Shown: positions 22,800 to 36,546 of the stretch, one piece after another
Layout of the letters: the number at the start of each line of letters is the position of its first letter
Position numbering within the stretch: position 1 is the first letter of the stretch
Assembly: GCA_024362935.1 (NCBI GenBank)
Contig: JANCRA010000009.1
Span: forward strand, 10,806,001-10,870,000
DNA length: 64,000 bases
DNA from: Setophaga petechia
Lineage: Eukaryota > Chordata > Aves > Passeriformes > Parulidae
Reading direction: 5' to 3'
The notes under the pieces: model-generated
Seen by the model: only the letters and a program-made list of their open reading frames with translations
What the model was told of the DNA's origin: nothing
Database searches by the model: none
Program-made: the position numbers and the translations under genes

Positions 22800-24785
22800 A
22801 TTTGTTTAGCTCATCTCTGCTTTTCCTGGACATGTTCTTTGGATGAAAACATGAAAGGCTGTATCCAGCCCTCTATTAAATATGCTGGTGTCAGAAGTGC
22901 AAACAGAAATCTACAAAAAGGTTCACTTGTGGTGTCTGACATTGTTGAACAGATTCCTTTTTATGCTGCCTGATTAGCTCTTGAAGCAGGACTTTGTTGA
23001 ATTGGGTCAGTTGGAAGCAGAAGTCCTAATAGCAGACAGATCTGTAAGAATGGAGTGAGGCAATACAGCATTGGTTGGGAGCATATATTTTGCCTGAAGA
23101 TGGTTAATGAAATTAACAGAAACTCCATGTATCCAGTTTGATCCCAGAGCCACATACAGGTGCTACCAGCAGCCAAGAGAGATCTATGAATCCAACCCTG
23201 GAGAATGTGTTTCTAATGTTAAGTGGAGTACAGGTGTTTGAGATCACCTCCACTTAGTAAAGACCTCAGTTGGAATCCTTCAACTTCCTCTGAAACTTCC
23301 AGACATAAGTTGTTACTAAAATGAGAATTAAATGCTATAGACATCTGCTACACGTGCTCCACTCTGCTTGTGGTCCATGCCACAGTTGTCTCTTCAGTTT
23401 TAAAAGATGATTCTCTAAATCTTTTCTCTGTGTTCATTGTCACAGCAAGTATCCACTGAGCAAGGCTTTATACTGCTTACAAGATAAAAAATCATAATCA
23501 AAGAACCAGAATGAGAAAATAATCGCTAGTTGTGGACTTATATTCTATCAGCTTTGTCCTGTCAGCGGGGAACAACTCTGACCACATAAGCACTCAGGCA
23601 GCAAAAATGTCAAATTTAGCATACTTACTGCAAATATGAGGCAGTTTTAAAAGATTTATTGAAAAAAATATATAAACTGGAAATGAAAATGAAATAACAT
23701 GGACATGACTCTATCCCCAACTCTTGACACATCAAGACCATGACTATGGGACATATAAACTGCAGCAATCAAGCCTTGGCACAGATCCATGGGTCATGGT
23801 ATGTTTCCCTACTCTTATCCTTCCTTTCTCTTTCTTCCTTTCTTTTCCCTTATACATGTGTTTAAGATTTCTTGGTCATGTCATTTTTGGGCACTAGAAG
23901 AAGGACCATGGTTGTGACAAATTCTCTCCTCAGTCTGCCAGGCAGAACTCCAGTAACATGGCAGGTGAGGTTTTGGTCTTCTCCCTTGTCAGCAGTGCAG
24001 ATGCTGCTCTTCTACCTGTGTTTCAGTGCAGGTTCTCCAAGAAGGGGTCTTCTTAAATTTAAAAGAAGTCTCAACCTCTGAAGTTTGGCTCCTAAATTGC
24101 TCAAAACAGCACAACAGTGAACAATCACTTGTCAGAACTTTTGTCTCATGTGTTAGATTGCAAAACCTGAAGAATTACCTTGCCTCGAGGGAGTGGAGAG
24201 GAAGTTGTCGCAATCATCCATAATTTAGCACTCTTCTGCAGCAGCTGTTTGTGTTCAGTCATCCTAATGTGCCTATATGTTCCAATGTTGGTACCAGTGC
24301 CCCCACTGTGCAGAAGCAGCTCCATCTCTCCACTGGGACTAGTTCCTCCATGTTACACCACGTCTAACTTGGTCAAATCTCAGCTGAACAATGTCAGAGT
24401 TAAAGCAGTTTATTTATCATCTTATCTGCCAATAAACTGAGAGAGATTTGCAGTAAGGGTATTAGTAAGAACTTGGAGCTTGGCAAATTGGAAGCATTAA
24501 GGAAAAAAAATGGAAATTGAGAAAACTAATACAAAAGAGTCCTAAACCCCTGTTTTCTGAAAAAATGTACCTAAATTGTTATCTGGAGTAGAAATTAATT
24601 AAAAATTCTCTTTTATTCTGTCCAATTCAAACACTTTTGGGCATTGAAATTTTTGAGACTGAAATCAACAGAGGAAGGTCTCCCTCTCTCTGTCTCCCTC
24701 CCTCCTCCAGTGCTATCAAGGGCAGACTAAAACAACCTTTCAGAAAGATTCCTTTGATTTTTAAAACATTGGTTGTCATTTAACA
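22800..24785. other. AT-rich unique DNA without a recognised gene
   Basis: Six-frame inspection gives only short frames (up to about 86 codons) with no recognisable domain. There is a pyrimidine-rich run near 23812-23852 and a second near 24680-24712. I see no RNA gene or further mobile element. Confidence 0.6.
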
Positions 24786-25240
24786 ATCTTTCAGCACACT
24801 TACAGTCAGGATGATTAACGGCACAATTTGTTGCAGACCGACTATTGAATTCAAGAACTTAGTCATCAAAAGTTTTGGCTTGCACCAGATAATTGATCAA
24901 GAGAGTTGCAGTCAATTCACTTTCATCACTGAACAGTACTAAATCATGCACAGAAATCCATCCTGATTTAGAAGAGTGCTTAGGCTGAATGAAAAGTTTG
25001 ATTCAATTGCCTCTGCCATCAAGGACAAAAACCATACAGAATGATCATTCTAACCACCGTAGCTCAGAATTCAAATGGGCTCAATGAACCTGCTTAAGAA
25101 TGAATTAGGCTGCAAATTATTTGCATGAATTATTGAGGAAATAACTATGAATTACAATTACACTGGGAAGAATTAGGCTTTGTTAACAGAGAACTGAATA
25201 GAAAGAATATTCATAAGTTCTTTGTTAGAAATTGTTTACC
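24786..25240. promoter_or_regulatory. Possible conserved non-coding or enhancer-like block
   Basis: This is an inference from composition only. The stretch is dense in homeodomain-type cores (ATTA/TAAT, e.g. AATTGATC, GAATTA) and holds a perfect octamer ATTTGCAT at 25119-25126 inside an AT-rich setting, with little simple repeat. Such density is common in vertebrate developmental enhancers but also arises by chance in AT-rich DNA. No conservation data are available here. Confidence 0.2.
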
Positions 25241-25364
25241 CTACCCAATATAAACAAGTGAAATTGAATAAAATAGTTACCAAATAAGTGAAATCAAATT
25301 ATTTTGAAAACATAATCTGAATTTTATTGAGCCTAGTCACAATTAATAAAAATAGAAGCATATT

Positions 25365-25433
25365 ATATGCATGCACACATATGTATATACATATATGTGT
25401 GTGTGTATATATATATATATAATGTACATATAA
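25365..25433. repeat. TA/TG microsatellite
   Basis: Alternating purine-pyrimidine run: CACACATATG, TATATACATA, then GTGTGTGTG and a TA run of about nine units. It is likely length-variable. Confidence 0.9.
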
Positions 25434-27112
25434 ACAAGATGGAGGAACAGACATAAGTATACATTCTGTTTTGCCTTAGTGAATAAATATTATTTGAAAG
25501 GTTCTGTTTTTAGAAATCCTAAAGAGTAAACACACTCATTTTGCTTGTGGATTTGATCAAAATAACTTTCAAAGAAAGGTTTTGAACAGACTATACTTAA
25601 TTAATTTGCTTAGTCTTTGGGCAATTTATCTGTAATCATCAGGTAATTTTCTAAATTTAACCCAATGATTTGTTTATTATTTTTTACAATTGCCTTTGTA
25701 AGAATTTGAAAGGTCTTTGTAAAGCAAAATTTTTCTGCTGCAGAAGTTATTTTACTGGAATTTTTTTTTTCACTGAAGTCAATAGAAGCTGCTTTGAAAT
25801 CAAAGCATTTCTTCAGGGCAATAAGACTTCATTTATTGTTTGGAGCCATGCAACTCTGACTTACTTTGATCATCTTATAAACACGTGGGGCATAAACTTT
25901 GCAGCAAAAGTACAGGGAAAGAAAGCCAGAAGGAGTAAATGGAAATAGGTAGCACACTACAGAGCATCTAATTTTATCAGTAGTCTTGGCAGGGCAGGGT
26001 GAATCTAAGCAATACCTTTTTCCCATCTCTCCATCTCTATTGGTTCCAACCTAACACAAATCAACCCTCCTAAATTTGTGCCAATGTTAACCTGTGGCAC
26101 CAATGATCTCGGCTAAAAACAAAACCTCTCCTTTGGAGATTATTTAATAAAAAATATTTAATTAGATTGAATTTATAGACTCAAGTCAGAGAAAAAGATT
26201 CACAGAGGCTGGATCCAGGGGAGGTGAGTGGATGGTAAGTCCTGAGCAGCTGCAAGCACAAAGGTTCGCTTTCCTCTCACAAAGGAAGAGTCACTTGTGT
26301 AAAGCAGTCACTTTATTCTGCTCACTGAGCTCATTCTGCTTTGTGCTTGTGGGCACAGTTCAGAAAAGCTAGGCAATTCCCCAGGAAAAGAAAATGGCCG
26401 TGAAAGGATTCCCTGAGAGGCTTCAGTGAGACATAAACTAAGGCTCCGTTGTGGTGCAATGACTGAAGAGTAGTCATCAGAGATTATTAATCTCCTGACC
26501 CACAGAGTAGAAGACACGAATGATTTGATCACAGCATGACCCTCTCATATTCCCTCATTAAGAAATGATACATAGGCTTACACACCACTGGAAGATTACA
26601 AATATTGCTATTCCACAGACAGATGACCAAATGAAACACTCATTCTCTGACATTTTGGAAGGTTGGTCAGAAGATTTATGACCACTATTAAGTTTAGAAC
26701 TGCTAAATAGAATGGTTCCTTCATTAGCATACAGAAAAAATTTCCTAAGTATATTTTCATTGTGGTGCCAGCAATGAAAAAACTTTTTTTTCCTAGAACA
26801 AATACAGTGTGGCTGAAGTGCTACTATTTATTTTATAGACATAGGGTATGTATCCTAATTCTTGATTTGTTCTCAGGAGGTGGTTAATAAGATAATATAC
26901 CATTCCCCACAGGAGACCACAGGAGAATTGATACCTGGTGAAACCTTAGAGGACGATCTCTCCATGTCTGTTGATAGAGTCACTTTTCTAGTGTTGATTT
27001 TTCTGTTAGTAGGAATGCTACCATTTTGTGACAATTTTTCATTCTGTTTATTTTTTGCTATTTACTGTTAATTTTGTTTAGTTAGATGCTGATGAGAATC
27101 TAGGGGAGATCC
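25434..27112. other. AT-rich unique DNA, nothing recognised
   Basis: No gene, RNA or mobile element could be recognised. Frames are short (longest about 92 codons, at 25670-25948) and show no domain-like features. Confidence 0.6.
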
Positions 27113-27698
27113 TGTAGAGGGATAGAATATAAGAAAATAAAGATAGTGTAGAAAGTAATCTTACCCCTAAGGAGTTGCAGCTGGGCCAATTAGCAAAGAT
27201 TAGGAACAGGCCTGACTTTAACAGGCCACAGCTGTAACCAGTGAGAAGAGTGCTATAAAAGAGTTGGGTGGTTGGTTGAGAAAGGAGCTGGAGTTAGTTG
27301 GCTGCTTTGTGAAGGAGAAAGAGTTGGTTCTCTGAGGAGCTGCCCATAAGAAACACCAAGAAGGTATGAAACTTTTGTGATAAGGAAACAACAGTATGGA
27401 ACGTCTGCAATAAGATGACAACAAGAAACAATGAGGAATTCATTATAAACAGGCATCTCTCATTGTAAATATAAAGGTCTAAAGAATTATGAGCCAGTGG
27501 AAACTTTCCCAAAGAAGGAAACAGGTATTTCAGCAGCTTTAGGAGATCCAGTGCCTCACAGCTATTCCTCCAGGATGTTTATTAAAGGGATAGCATTCTG
27601 AGAGCTGTCTGGATTTGCCAGCGTGTTCCAGTTCTTGGCATTTCAGAAACATGAATAAAGCTGATATAGCACTTACTGATCATCAAAGTGTCACAACA
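27113..27698 (+). mobile_element. Probable solo LTR of an endogenous retrovirus-like element
   Basis: The block starts TGTAGAGGGATAG and ends GTGTCACAACA, giving TG...CA termini over about 586 bp. It has a TATA box (TATAAAA, 27254-27260), GA-rich leader-like sequence behind it, and a polyadenylation signal AATAAA at 27654-27659 about 40 bp before the 3' end. These are LTR landmarks in the right order. About 300 bp of its 5' part recurs at 40252-40593, so it is an interspersed family. I see no target-site duplication, primer-binding site or internal retroviral genes. The 3' limit is the least certain part. Confidence 0.55.
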
Positions 27699-30600
27699 GC
27701 TTTAGAGTGAACTAACTCGTGACCAATACTTTGTCAAGAAAGAACGGGGTAATTACTCTGTCAGAGAAGAAGCTTCCAGGAGGTGCCTGAGAAGTGTAAA
27801 TCATGTACAGAAAAAGATTTTCAGACAAAAATAAAAAGCATCTGTAAGGACAACAAGTAGTGAAGTGATGGATGTCCAGACATACATGTGTACAGCACTG
27901 CAGCAAAAAAGATAGGCATTAAAAACCTTGTCCTTGTCAGGTGCAAGATGATGAACTAGGTGTGGATGAGTCATGGCTTTCTCCTCAACCTGCATTTAAG
28001 GTCAATGTGCCAGCTTCTGTTGTGTGCTTCAAGCTACTAAAAATCACTGTGAGAAAACTAAGCTTTGGCCACCATCTCAAAGGAAGGCAGATGTTATTTG
28101 CATGGATGCTGGTACCTGCAGGAATAACCACAATTAGCAGGTACTTCTGGGTTTAGCAGCGGGAACAGGTTCTGCAGTACTGATAAGGTAAGGTGGCCAT
28201 GGGAATTGGTACTGATTAACTTCCAATTCTTTTCAAGGCAGGCAAGCAAAAGCTTAGGGAAAGGAACTACTTCTTTCTTTCCATAACACAATCTTTGCAA
28301 ATTTGACAACGACATGAGCAAGATCACTGTCTGAAACTGCAGAAATTGACATGTTCTTTGCAGGTCCCTAAAAGGATATGAAGCGCCATATTTGAAGAAC
28401 AGTTGTTGCAATCTACTTTCTTATGCTAAGAGGTGAAAGATACTCAGGCCAGATAACATCAAAAATTCTCTCATCCAACAAGTACTGCATGTAAGCTATC
28501 ATGCAAAGATGTTGATGGCCTTTGTGATGTGAATCCCCTCAGCTGAATCCAAAGTATTTGGACTGACAACTAAAGCAGAAAAGAATTTGTGCAGTGGTAA
28601 GGCAATTCACTCCCTGGGACCCAAAGCAGCTTAGGAAAGCAGCTTTTTCTGTTCTTGCCAAATCACTGAACACACATTAGTAATACATTCAAGGGCACAG
28701 AGATCAACAAGACAAAAATCTTTGTGAGCCAGAGCTACTATCATGTAGGGACAAATTGTGTGCAAGATTGCTTTAGAGAGGACTTGGAGGAAGGGGAAGG
28801 GAATTGCATGGTTCAAGCTATGCATATTGTGGAGGAGAAAGAGACCAGGATAGGACTGATGGGGCCAAACATGTACATGTGAAAATGAGGCTCTCTATGT
28901 CTGAACTTGTCATTTAGGTATATCCAGGGTGTAATTAATTTGTCCTAAAAGGACCTATCTAAACCAGACTACTCGACACATGTCCTGAAAGTGTCTTTTT
29001 CCCTGCTGCCCCAAGGGTAACCAAAGCTGTCAAATTCAGGTGTAGATGACTACACTGCAGACATTTAACCAGCCAGGAAGTCCCTTGTTCCTGTCTTAAT
29101 ATAGCTTATATCTTCATCAAAGGAAAGTGTTGTGGTTTTTGTCTGGTATACTTTGAGAGAGCTTATGCTTCACTGTTACTAAGATTTTTTTTTTTAACCA
29201 TACAATATTTGAAGTTTTGGTGGTAATGCTATAATAATTTTCTTTAATCACCAAAACGAAGCATTCTGTCATTCTAAGGACAGTTACCAAACTATAATTT
29301 GTTCTCTCTAAGGAAAGCTTCAGCTCTAAATGTTAAAAAAAATACAGCATTATAGTTCAAAAAGTTAGATAATGCCAATTTCCGAAACTTTCTACTTTTT
29401 AAATATTTTTTCACTCTCTGTTAATAGCATCCACAGACATTGAGAAGAAAACTTTCTTTCCTGTTCAGACGATATTTTTTGTTAAGGAACCTGTTATTTC
29501 TTCTTCCTTCTTTGACTGGAATGGGAAACAGAAGATCAATACCCAAAGGCTAAAAAAATACACAGTAAACACCATTTTCGTGTGCATGATTAAAAGCAAA
29601 GGGGACCCATTATTTATAAAATACAACAGAAACTTTACTCACTTCTTAAAACTCTTTGTTGTTGGGAGTTTGCAAGAAGCTCAGAGAATTTTTTTCTCCC
29701 TGTCCATTAACAGGTGTCAAAAAAAAAAAAAATCTGTTCCCTCTCACTTTTCAGCATGGAGTTAGGTCTTGCAACCTCCTTAGAGGAACAAATGAGGATT
29801 GTCTGAGAAATTAGGCATATAGAGCTTAATACATATATATACTAAATGTAGGCTTTTTTTTTTTCCTAAGACCTGTGAGAATTGGAGAAAGGTTTTGAAA
29901 TGAGAAACTTTACAGGATCTGATTGTTTGGTATATCACAGGCCAAAATGTGATACCTCAGGGAAAACATTTTGGTCCTACCAAACCCGGCAAGGACTGTG
30001 GAAATGGAGCATTTACAGTACCAGGCCATTTGGCAGCATTGTTGCTGAGCAGGTCCTCTTCTGTAGTTTGCAAATCCCTCCTCATCTTCTACCAAAAGAC
30101 TGACAGCTGTGATTCATGCTGAAGTGTTTCCTGCTGGGGCAGATTGTAAGCACTGAAAAAATGCAGGTGGCCTCTTCAGACAAAAGGCCTCTTTTTTCCC
30201 TTTTTTTTCCTCTTCCCTCTCCCCACTTCTGCTACTTCCTTCCTGTAGTGGGCACAGTTAGTCGTATCTCTCCTTGTTCATTAAGCTTGTTGGAGATTTC
30301 TTTCTAATTTGAGATGAAAATTCCTCTAATAAGGGTAAGTACCCCAAAAAAGGTATATTACCTACACTGCTGGTCAGTAGGTGAAAGCCCATGTTGGGAT
30401 GCTTATAATCAGTCACACCTCCTCCATTCCCTAGGAGCAAACCCTAAGGGATAACCTGAAAATATACCCAAGAATGATCCTGTGAGCTAAAAAAAAAAAG
30501 ATCCCTGTCAATGTAAGGTATTTGGTCAATGTAGCAATGTACTAATGTTTTTAAATTCCATTGTTTTTCTTATAAAACATGAGAAGTTGACTAAAAGCTT

Positions 30601-31910
30601 AAGCAGATTTGATTTTTCATTATAGGACTGAAACAAGGAAGCTCCTAGACATATAAATAAATAGATGAGTATACTGCCAAAATCTGAAATATTCTTATTT
30701 CTGCAGTACTAACATAAGATTATACAAGATCTTTGTCTTTTTTAAAATAACTGGAGAAATTTTAATATTCATACCTAAATTCAAGTTGTAGAGGCTTTAA
30801 AAGACCAATTGGTACAACAGGCTTTGGAGCATAATGTTAAATAATGCTACCAGGAAAAAAACACCTCAGTTAGTTTAAAAATTTTGGCATAAATTAAATT
30901 CTTATCCACATTAATTCAGCACTAAGAGCCAGGTGCTTAAGAAATTGCAGATTTAATGAGTAACATGGACACCAATCTGAAGCAAAAGGGCACATCACTG
31001 ATATGATGATCTCAGAAGCCCTTGTGAGTTCCTTCAGCTGATGGTGAAGGTGGCTAAAGTATGTTCCTATATTAAAATACATAACAGGACGTGCATCATA
31101 AGGGGCTGTGTTACCAGGAAACATGTTATGAACCTCATCAAAGACAGCTGCTGTTTTCCACACAAATTTCCCCTGCCTGATGGAGTAGGCAAAGCTACAG
31201 CTCTGAAACTTGCTGGCTCTCAGCTCCCAGCAGAAACAGGAATTCATTTAATGCTAATGGCACAGAATATAATTAGATATATTTGTGTCAGAATGAGAAC
31301 CCTTTCCTTCTTTTTTTTTTCATTTTTTTCCCTGTGTGCTGCTTTTTAGCACAGAAAAATATATGAAAATGTATGAAGACAAGCTGTAAGCCATAGCATT
31401 AGTGGATAGCAAACCTTTTCGCAGGTGCTCAGCTACTGTGATGCAGGTGGTACTGGTCTAGCAAATTTACATGTTATGAATAACAAATATCTCTTGTTAA
31501 AAGTATCTTGCAAGGGAGGAAGAGGATGCAAGTTTGCAAGACTGACTACCTCTAGATATGAGAGCAGAAAGACTGGAGCCTCACATTGCAGAATCTGAGA
31601 TAATATTTAGATGTTTCCCTTCACAATTGTAAGAGGATCAGTGGCTCTATCATTAGAACTTCTTTTCTGTGCACAATATCCTCTGCAGACAGAATTATCA
31701 CACAATTCCCTTACTGCAGATACTCACGTACAGAGATTGTTGTTTTGGGAAAACTTCATATTTTCAACATAATTAAAGTGATTCATTTGAAAATAGGCAC
31801 TTGTTTCCTTTCTTATTTTAAATGGATATCCTAAAATCTGTTTTCTCCTATTTTGTCTGTTTTCTTTTCTTACATGGTCCAGTCATTTAACTTGATTTTT
31901 CCACAATAGG
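27699..31910. other. Unique AT-rich DNA, nothing recognised
   Basis: No defensible gene. Reading frames stay below about 120 codons on both strands (longest 30894-31247, minus). A 14-A run lies at 29719-29732 and an 11-A run near 30489. Some of the sequence just after the LTR could be unrecognised old transposon DNA. Confidence 0.55.
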
Positions 31911-32256
31911 ATAGAGTCATAGTATCACAGAATAGTTTGTGTTGGAAGGGATCATCTTTGTTGGAACAAAGTTCCACATGGAACTTTGCCATGGTTATGG
32001 AATCTTCCACTAAACCCTGAGTTGCTCAGGATCCCAATCCAGCCCAACCTTGTACACTTTCAGAGATGGGGAGTACACAACATTTCTGAGCAACCTGTTT
32101 TGGTGACTCACCACCCTTATAGTAAAGAATTTCTTCCTAATATCTAAAGCCATTTCCCTTTGTTCAATCACTGCATGCCTTCCTGAAAAGTCCCTCTCCA
32201 GTCCTACCGTTGCCTTCTTTAGACACCAGAAAGCTGCTCTAATGTGTCCCTAGAGT
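31911..32256 (-). mobile_element. CR1 LINE 3'-end fragment
   Basis: The plus strand starts with ATAGAGTCATAGTATCACAG followed by GTGTTGGAAGGGATCATC, the antisense of the conserved CR1 3' end. It continues through CCCAATCCAGCCCAACCTTG, CTTCCTAATATCTAA and AGACACCAGAAAGCTGCTCT in CR1 order. It is a 5'-truncated, inactive copy of about 346 bp, typical of avian CR1. Confidence 0.92.
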
Positions 32257-35200
32257 GGTTTGGGCAGGATCCTTTGCTACTAATTACTCAATTCATTCCC
32301 CAAAGGCAAAATGGGGAATCATTCCCAGCAGGAAATTATTTACACCTCGGCCTGTGAGCCTCTGGGAGGATGTGGTGAGGCTGTTGATGTGGCATTATTG
32401 CTTCCCCCAGACAGTGACTTGGAATCACTCATAATGTTACAATACAGGATTTGCTTGCCCCATTGTTTTTCTTATCTATATTGTGTTTTTCTCTTTTCAT
32501 TGATGCTTTCTCGCTCCCTTTTACTCCCTCTACCTTGTGCTAATGCCTGCACCCAGGGTGACTATACAGCAGAAACAAATTATTACATAATTGGAAAGGC
32601 AGGTACTTACACTTAACTATATGCAGAAACATTCTCTTGGGTGACTTAACATAGAGGTCTTTACAAAAAAGGTCTCCAAGCTAAAAAATTTCTGTTTCAC
32701 TAATAATTCATTTTCAAAACAGATAATTAAGCTGTGAGACACTCCAAAGCCTTTATCACTGTTCAATAATGCATGGCAAAATGCAGAAGAACTTTGGTGC
32801 TAATTTTTTCTTGGTAACCTTTCTGATTCTGCAGCTTTTGCTGAATTGGTGTTTTGTCTTTTTTTGTTGTTGTTGTTCAAAATGCCTTTAAAAATACAGG
32901 CTTCAGTGCAACATGTGAATAATTTAGGCCCAAGATGACAATTAGGTTGTAAAGCACTGAGCAAACACATGTTTTATGAAAAGTACATGCTTTTGGTTCA
33001 GCTGTGAAAACCTGACGCTGGTTGGTTTTTCTTTCCAGAATGAAACCTAACCAAGCAAGGTTTAATTGGATATCTGTGGGACCTAGTCCCTGTGTTGAAC
33101 TTCTGTTTCCCCCTGATTTTACATGGATGCATATACAAATAGAGGAAAGCAGATTGTGATTCCATCCCATTAATGAAATCCTTCTGAAAACATAACAGGG
33201 AAGAAAAAACATCAAGGGTTTTGTACTGATTACTCATGTGTAATTTTCTGAAAGCTGTGAAGGAGAAAAGGTAGGGTTGCTAATTGTTGAATGGGATATG
33301 ATCCAAAAGCCAGAGCCAGTAGCCATTGGAGAAGGGTATATATTGGAGGTTTGGAGGATTTTGTTTATAATCCAGACACAGCTGGGAGGCAGGTAAGGCC
33401 ACTGGTGATGCCATTTGCTATACAAAGCTGTCAGTATGGCACATTTTCCAGTTGTTTCTTTGCAGGAATCGTGTCATTATGTGGCCATTTCTCATCCCTA
33501 GGAGACTTGAGGGCTTCAGATCAATACTTGAAGTAGGTAATTAGTGGATATCACAGGTGATATCCAATTCAAATTTGGATATCTAATTCAGAGGTGAGGA
33601 AGCAGTTGGAAGCAAGCGGCTTCATGGGCTAAAATAAACAGATCATGTCATTCTTGTAATGTAAAGCACATATATGCGGGAAGATAGAACAGAAAATATT
33701 AAGTACTCATTTGTAGAACTGCAGACTATAAACTTCATAGAATCTAATGTCACTCTGAATAAAGTTATTGTCAAAAGATAGGAGAGCACTGTTTTATAAA
33801 CCTGCATGGTAAATATTTTTATTCTGTCACTGTAACTGGCATTTTAATATAGGTGTCACAGTAGATTAAAGCCCTTTGCCAGGCCTTGCAGACTGTTCAA
33901 TGTTAACATCACTGGAGATCAGCCACTGCTCTGCCCCACCATGTGAAGATCATCCAAAATTTTTGTCATGGATGAGTGTGCTGTGATTGTCAGGTGCACT
34001 GATTCTGACAGCAGGTGAATCTGGAGAGAAAGCAAGAAAAGTATTTAAGTTCTCATCCGATTTTCTATAGGACAAAAAAGAACATTTTGGAAATTGAATA
34101 GTCTTCTGCATGATCTTGCAGATTCCCTGCAATAGGAAAAGTGTGTGGAAAAAATGACCTAAAGGGGTAGGTGTTAATGTCAACAAAAGGTATTTACCCA
34201 AACACCTGAAATTACTGCAAAACAGCTGTAATATTTTAGTGATGGGACAATATAATTCTCTCAATGAATGTTATTGATTCTTCATGGAAAAAAGAGAATC
34301 TTGAACCAAATTTATAATTGTTAATGTAAAACATAAATGTCAAACTAATAGAAACTCAAGCATTTACCACTGAGACACCAGACCACTATGAACCCCCAGC
34401 TGGCAGCTGAAGGAGGGACATAAGCTTCCAGTGCTGCTACAGAAATGTAATTGAGATTAAGCATGGCAGGCCAATGCCTGTGATATATCACTAGGGCTGA
34501 TGCAGCAACACTCCTGGATAAATATATTCCTAGAGACCTTACAGATAAACTCTGAGCTGATCCCTTACACTAGTAATATCCACAAAACCCTTCATATCAC
34601 TACTAGGCATGTAACCACAACACCTCTGTAGAACTGTAAAGTAAAAATCAGTATAATTTTTTTTTAACATGCAATACAATATTGGGAGAAGCTTTTAACT
34701 AGTATCAGGTTAAGATGTGCGCTCACACCTCTGTGGGCTATGGCAATACAGTGTCGTGAAAACGATGCCTGCTGTTCCTGTAGATCCTCCAGGACTTCAG
34801 TTTTAGCATCTATTCCAAACTTTAAATAAAAAGATGGTACAGTAGATGGGGTTTTGTTCCTTTTACTTCCAGTTTATTTATTTCTGTTTTATTAAAATGT
34901 TATTATATATTTAATTTTATTATATGTTTAATATTCTTTATTAGAAAACACAATAGAATCTCCCTGGTACAACTGGCCATAGCATTAGATCTCTAGAGAT
35001 AGATTTAAGGACATTGAAAATCCACCAGACAGGGAATTAAAAAACCCTAATCTCCATAAATCTCAGTGGGATAAAAGGATGTGAATTTTGCATGTAGCTA
35101 AGAGGAGTTTTATAATCTCAGTAGAAGACTCAATGTTTGTGGATTCATTGTTATCACCCAACATTATCATTCTCTTGTGAAGCTTCAGCTTCCCAGTCTG

Positions 35201-36118
35201 TTCTGTGTGACTCAGCGTTGCATAAAAAAATTATTTGTGAATATGAACCGCCTTAGAAAAACTGTGAAAATTCTCTGTTCTCTAGGGTCTTGGGAAGATC
35301 TTCCATTGTGTAGAGTGCTATTAAATGGGTTTTATTAAGCTTGTATAGTTTTTGTATGGGTTTAAATTTGCTATTCTTCTCATTCTTCCTCCATATGTCT
35401 CATCTGGTTATATATATATTTTATTAACTGTATTGGCTATAATGAGAGGTAGGAATTAAAAGATTGTGCTGCACATAAATAAAAAGCAATGGATCTACAC
35501 TGTGGGCTGCAACCCTGAACATGCTCTAGAGGTGAGGGTTGAAGCTTTTATGTTTTTGCATTTTTCTTGTGACAGTAAGGTAAAAAAGCTCACAGCCCAG
35601 ATTTTTAAATGTCTAACTACAGTGATTTCAGTTCAGCAAAGAACATGATAGAATCCAACAAATCTGCTGCAGCAGTGATGCCTCTGTCCAGTAGGAAAAA
35701 ACCAAGTTGTTGGTAAATGCCCTTTAAAAGGTTTCGGCCTGTAAAATAAATTTTTATACATCTTACCTAAGCTTCCATATAAATAATTTTGACAAGTATT
35801 TTTCAGATTTCTGGTGAACTACTACCATAAAAGGAAATTAATAATGTCAATTCTAGTATCCCTTGCAGGAGCATAAATCGATCTATCTCTAACATGCTAT
35901 GTGGAATTATCGTGGATACAGAATCTGGCCTGTTGTCCCTGGTAGAAAGTAAGAGCTTAATTGGAGGGGTTTACTGGGTATAATTACTTCAAGACCTCCA
36001 CTGATATTTATAGGGCATTTCAGTTATTTAAGAGTAGTAAACTCATGGCTGGGTCTCTATGCAACACTGTGCAAGTCAACGTAAAAGAAATTGCAGAGTA
36101 CAAACACATTTCATATAA
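32257..36118. other. Unique AT-rich DNA, nothing recognised
   Basis: Only short chance frames (longest 112 codons, 32877-33215 minus). There are a GTT run near 32864 and ATT-rich segments around 34890-34935. No RNA gene or mobile element was identified. Confidence 0.55.
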
Positions 36119-36512
36119 AAAATAGCAGACGGGAAATGAAATCTTGCGAAACAGAAAAAAAACCTAACAAACACTCTGGAAAGGAGATAGCATCAAATGA
36201 AATGCAATCAAAAAAAAACTAGGAAAAACCAGAAAATTGGGACATTTAGTGATTACCAGAAAATGGTCTGGGAGGAAATGCAGTGCAGTGAAAAGGACCA
36301 AAACATGCCAAAACTAAGCTCACAGATGTTGCAAAGGCAGGAGAAAAAATCAAGGAGGAAGACAGAACATTGATGGAAAGATATGAGTGATATGGCATGG
36401 ATACAAAAAAGAAAAAAGACATGGCAATGTGAAAGCCATCAAAAGGCATGTGATGCCATGAAGTGCAGGGACATGGACCAAAGATTGCCCAAGTGGTCCT
36501 CATGGAAATCAC
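36119..36512 (-). repeat. Diverged satellite monomer, inverted (left border of old cluster)
   Basis: The reverse complement follows the B monomer order: GCAAGATTTC, CCAGAGTGTTTGTTAGG, GATGCTATCTCC, CAGACCATTTTCTGGTAATC, TGTGAGCTTAGTTTTGGC, GTATCCATGCCATATC, then CCTGCACTTCATGGCATC. It is clearly homologous to the 1-22611 array but has many substitutions. Its outer end (36121-36145) is the left arm of a decayed hairpin. Confidence 0.88.
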
Positions 36513-36546
36513 AAAATTTCATTTCCTTTCTTGAAAGGAAATTTTG
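36513..36546. repeat. Palindrome remnant at a strand switch
   Basis: A short inverted repeat (AAAATTTC/CCTTTC, TTGAAAGGAAATTTT) sits exactly where satellite monomers change from minus to plus orientation. It corresponds to the core of the B hairpin, with the same CCTTTC/GAAAGG centre. Confidence 0.8.

Noticed and set aside
27113..28430. Full endogenous retrovirus following the LTR
   Set aside because: No primer-binding site, no gag/pol-like frames and no second LTR downstream.
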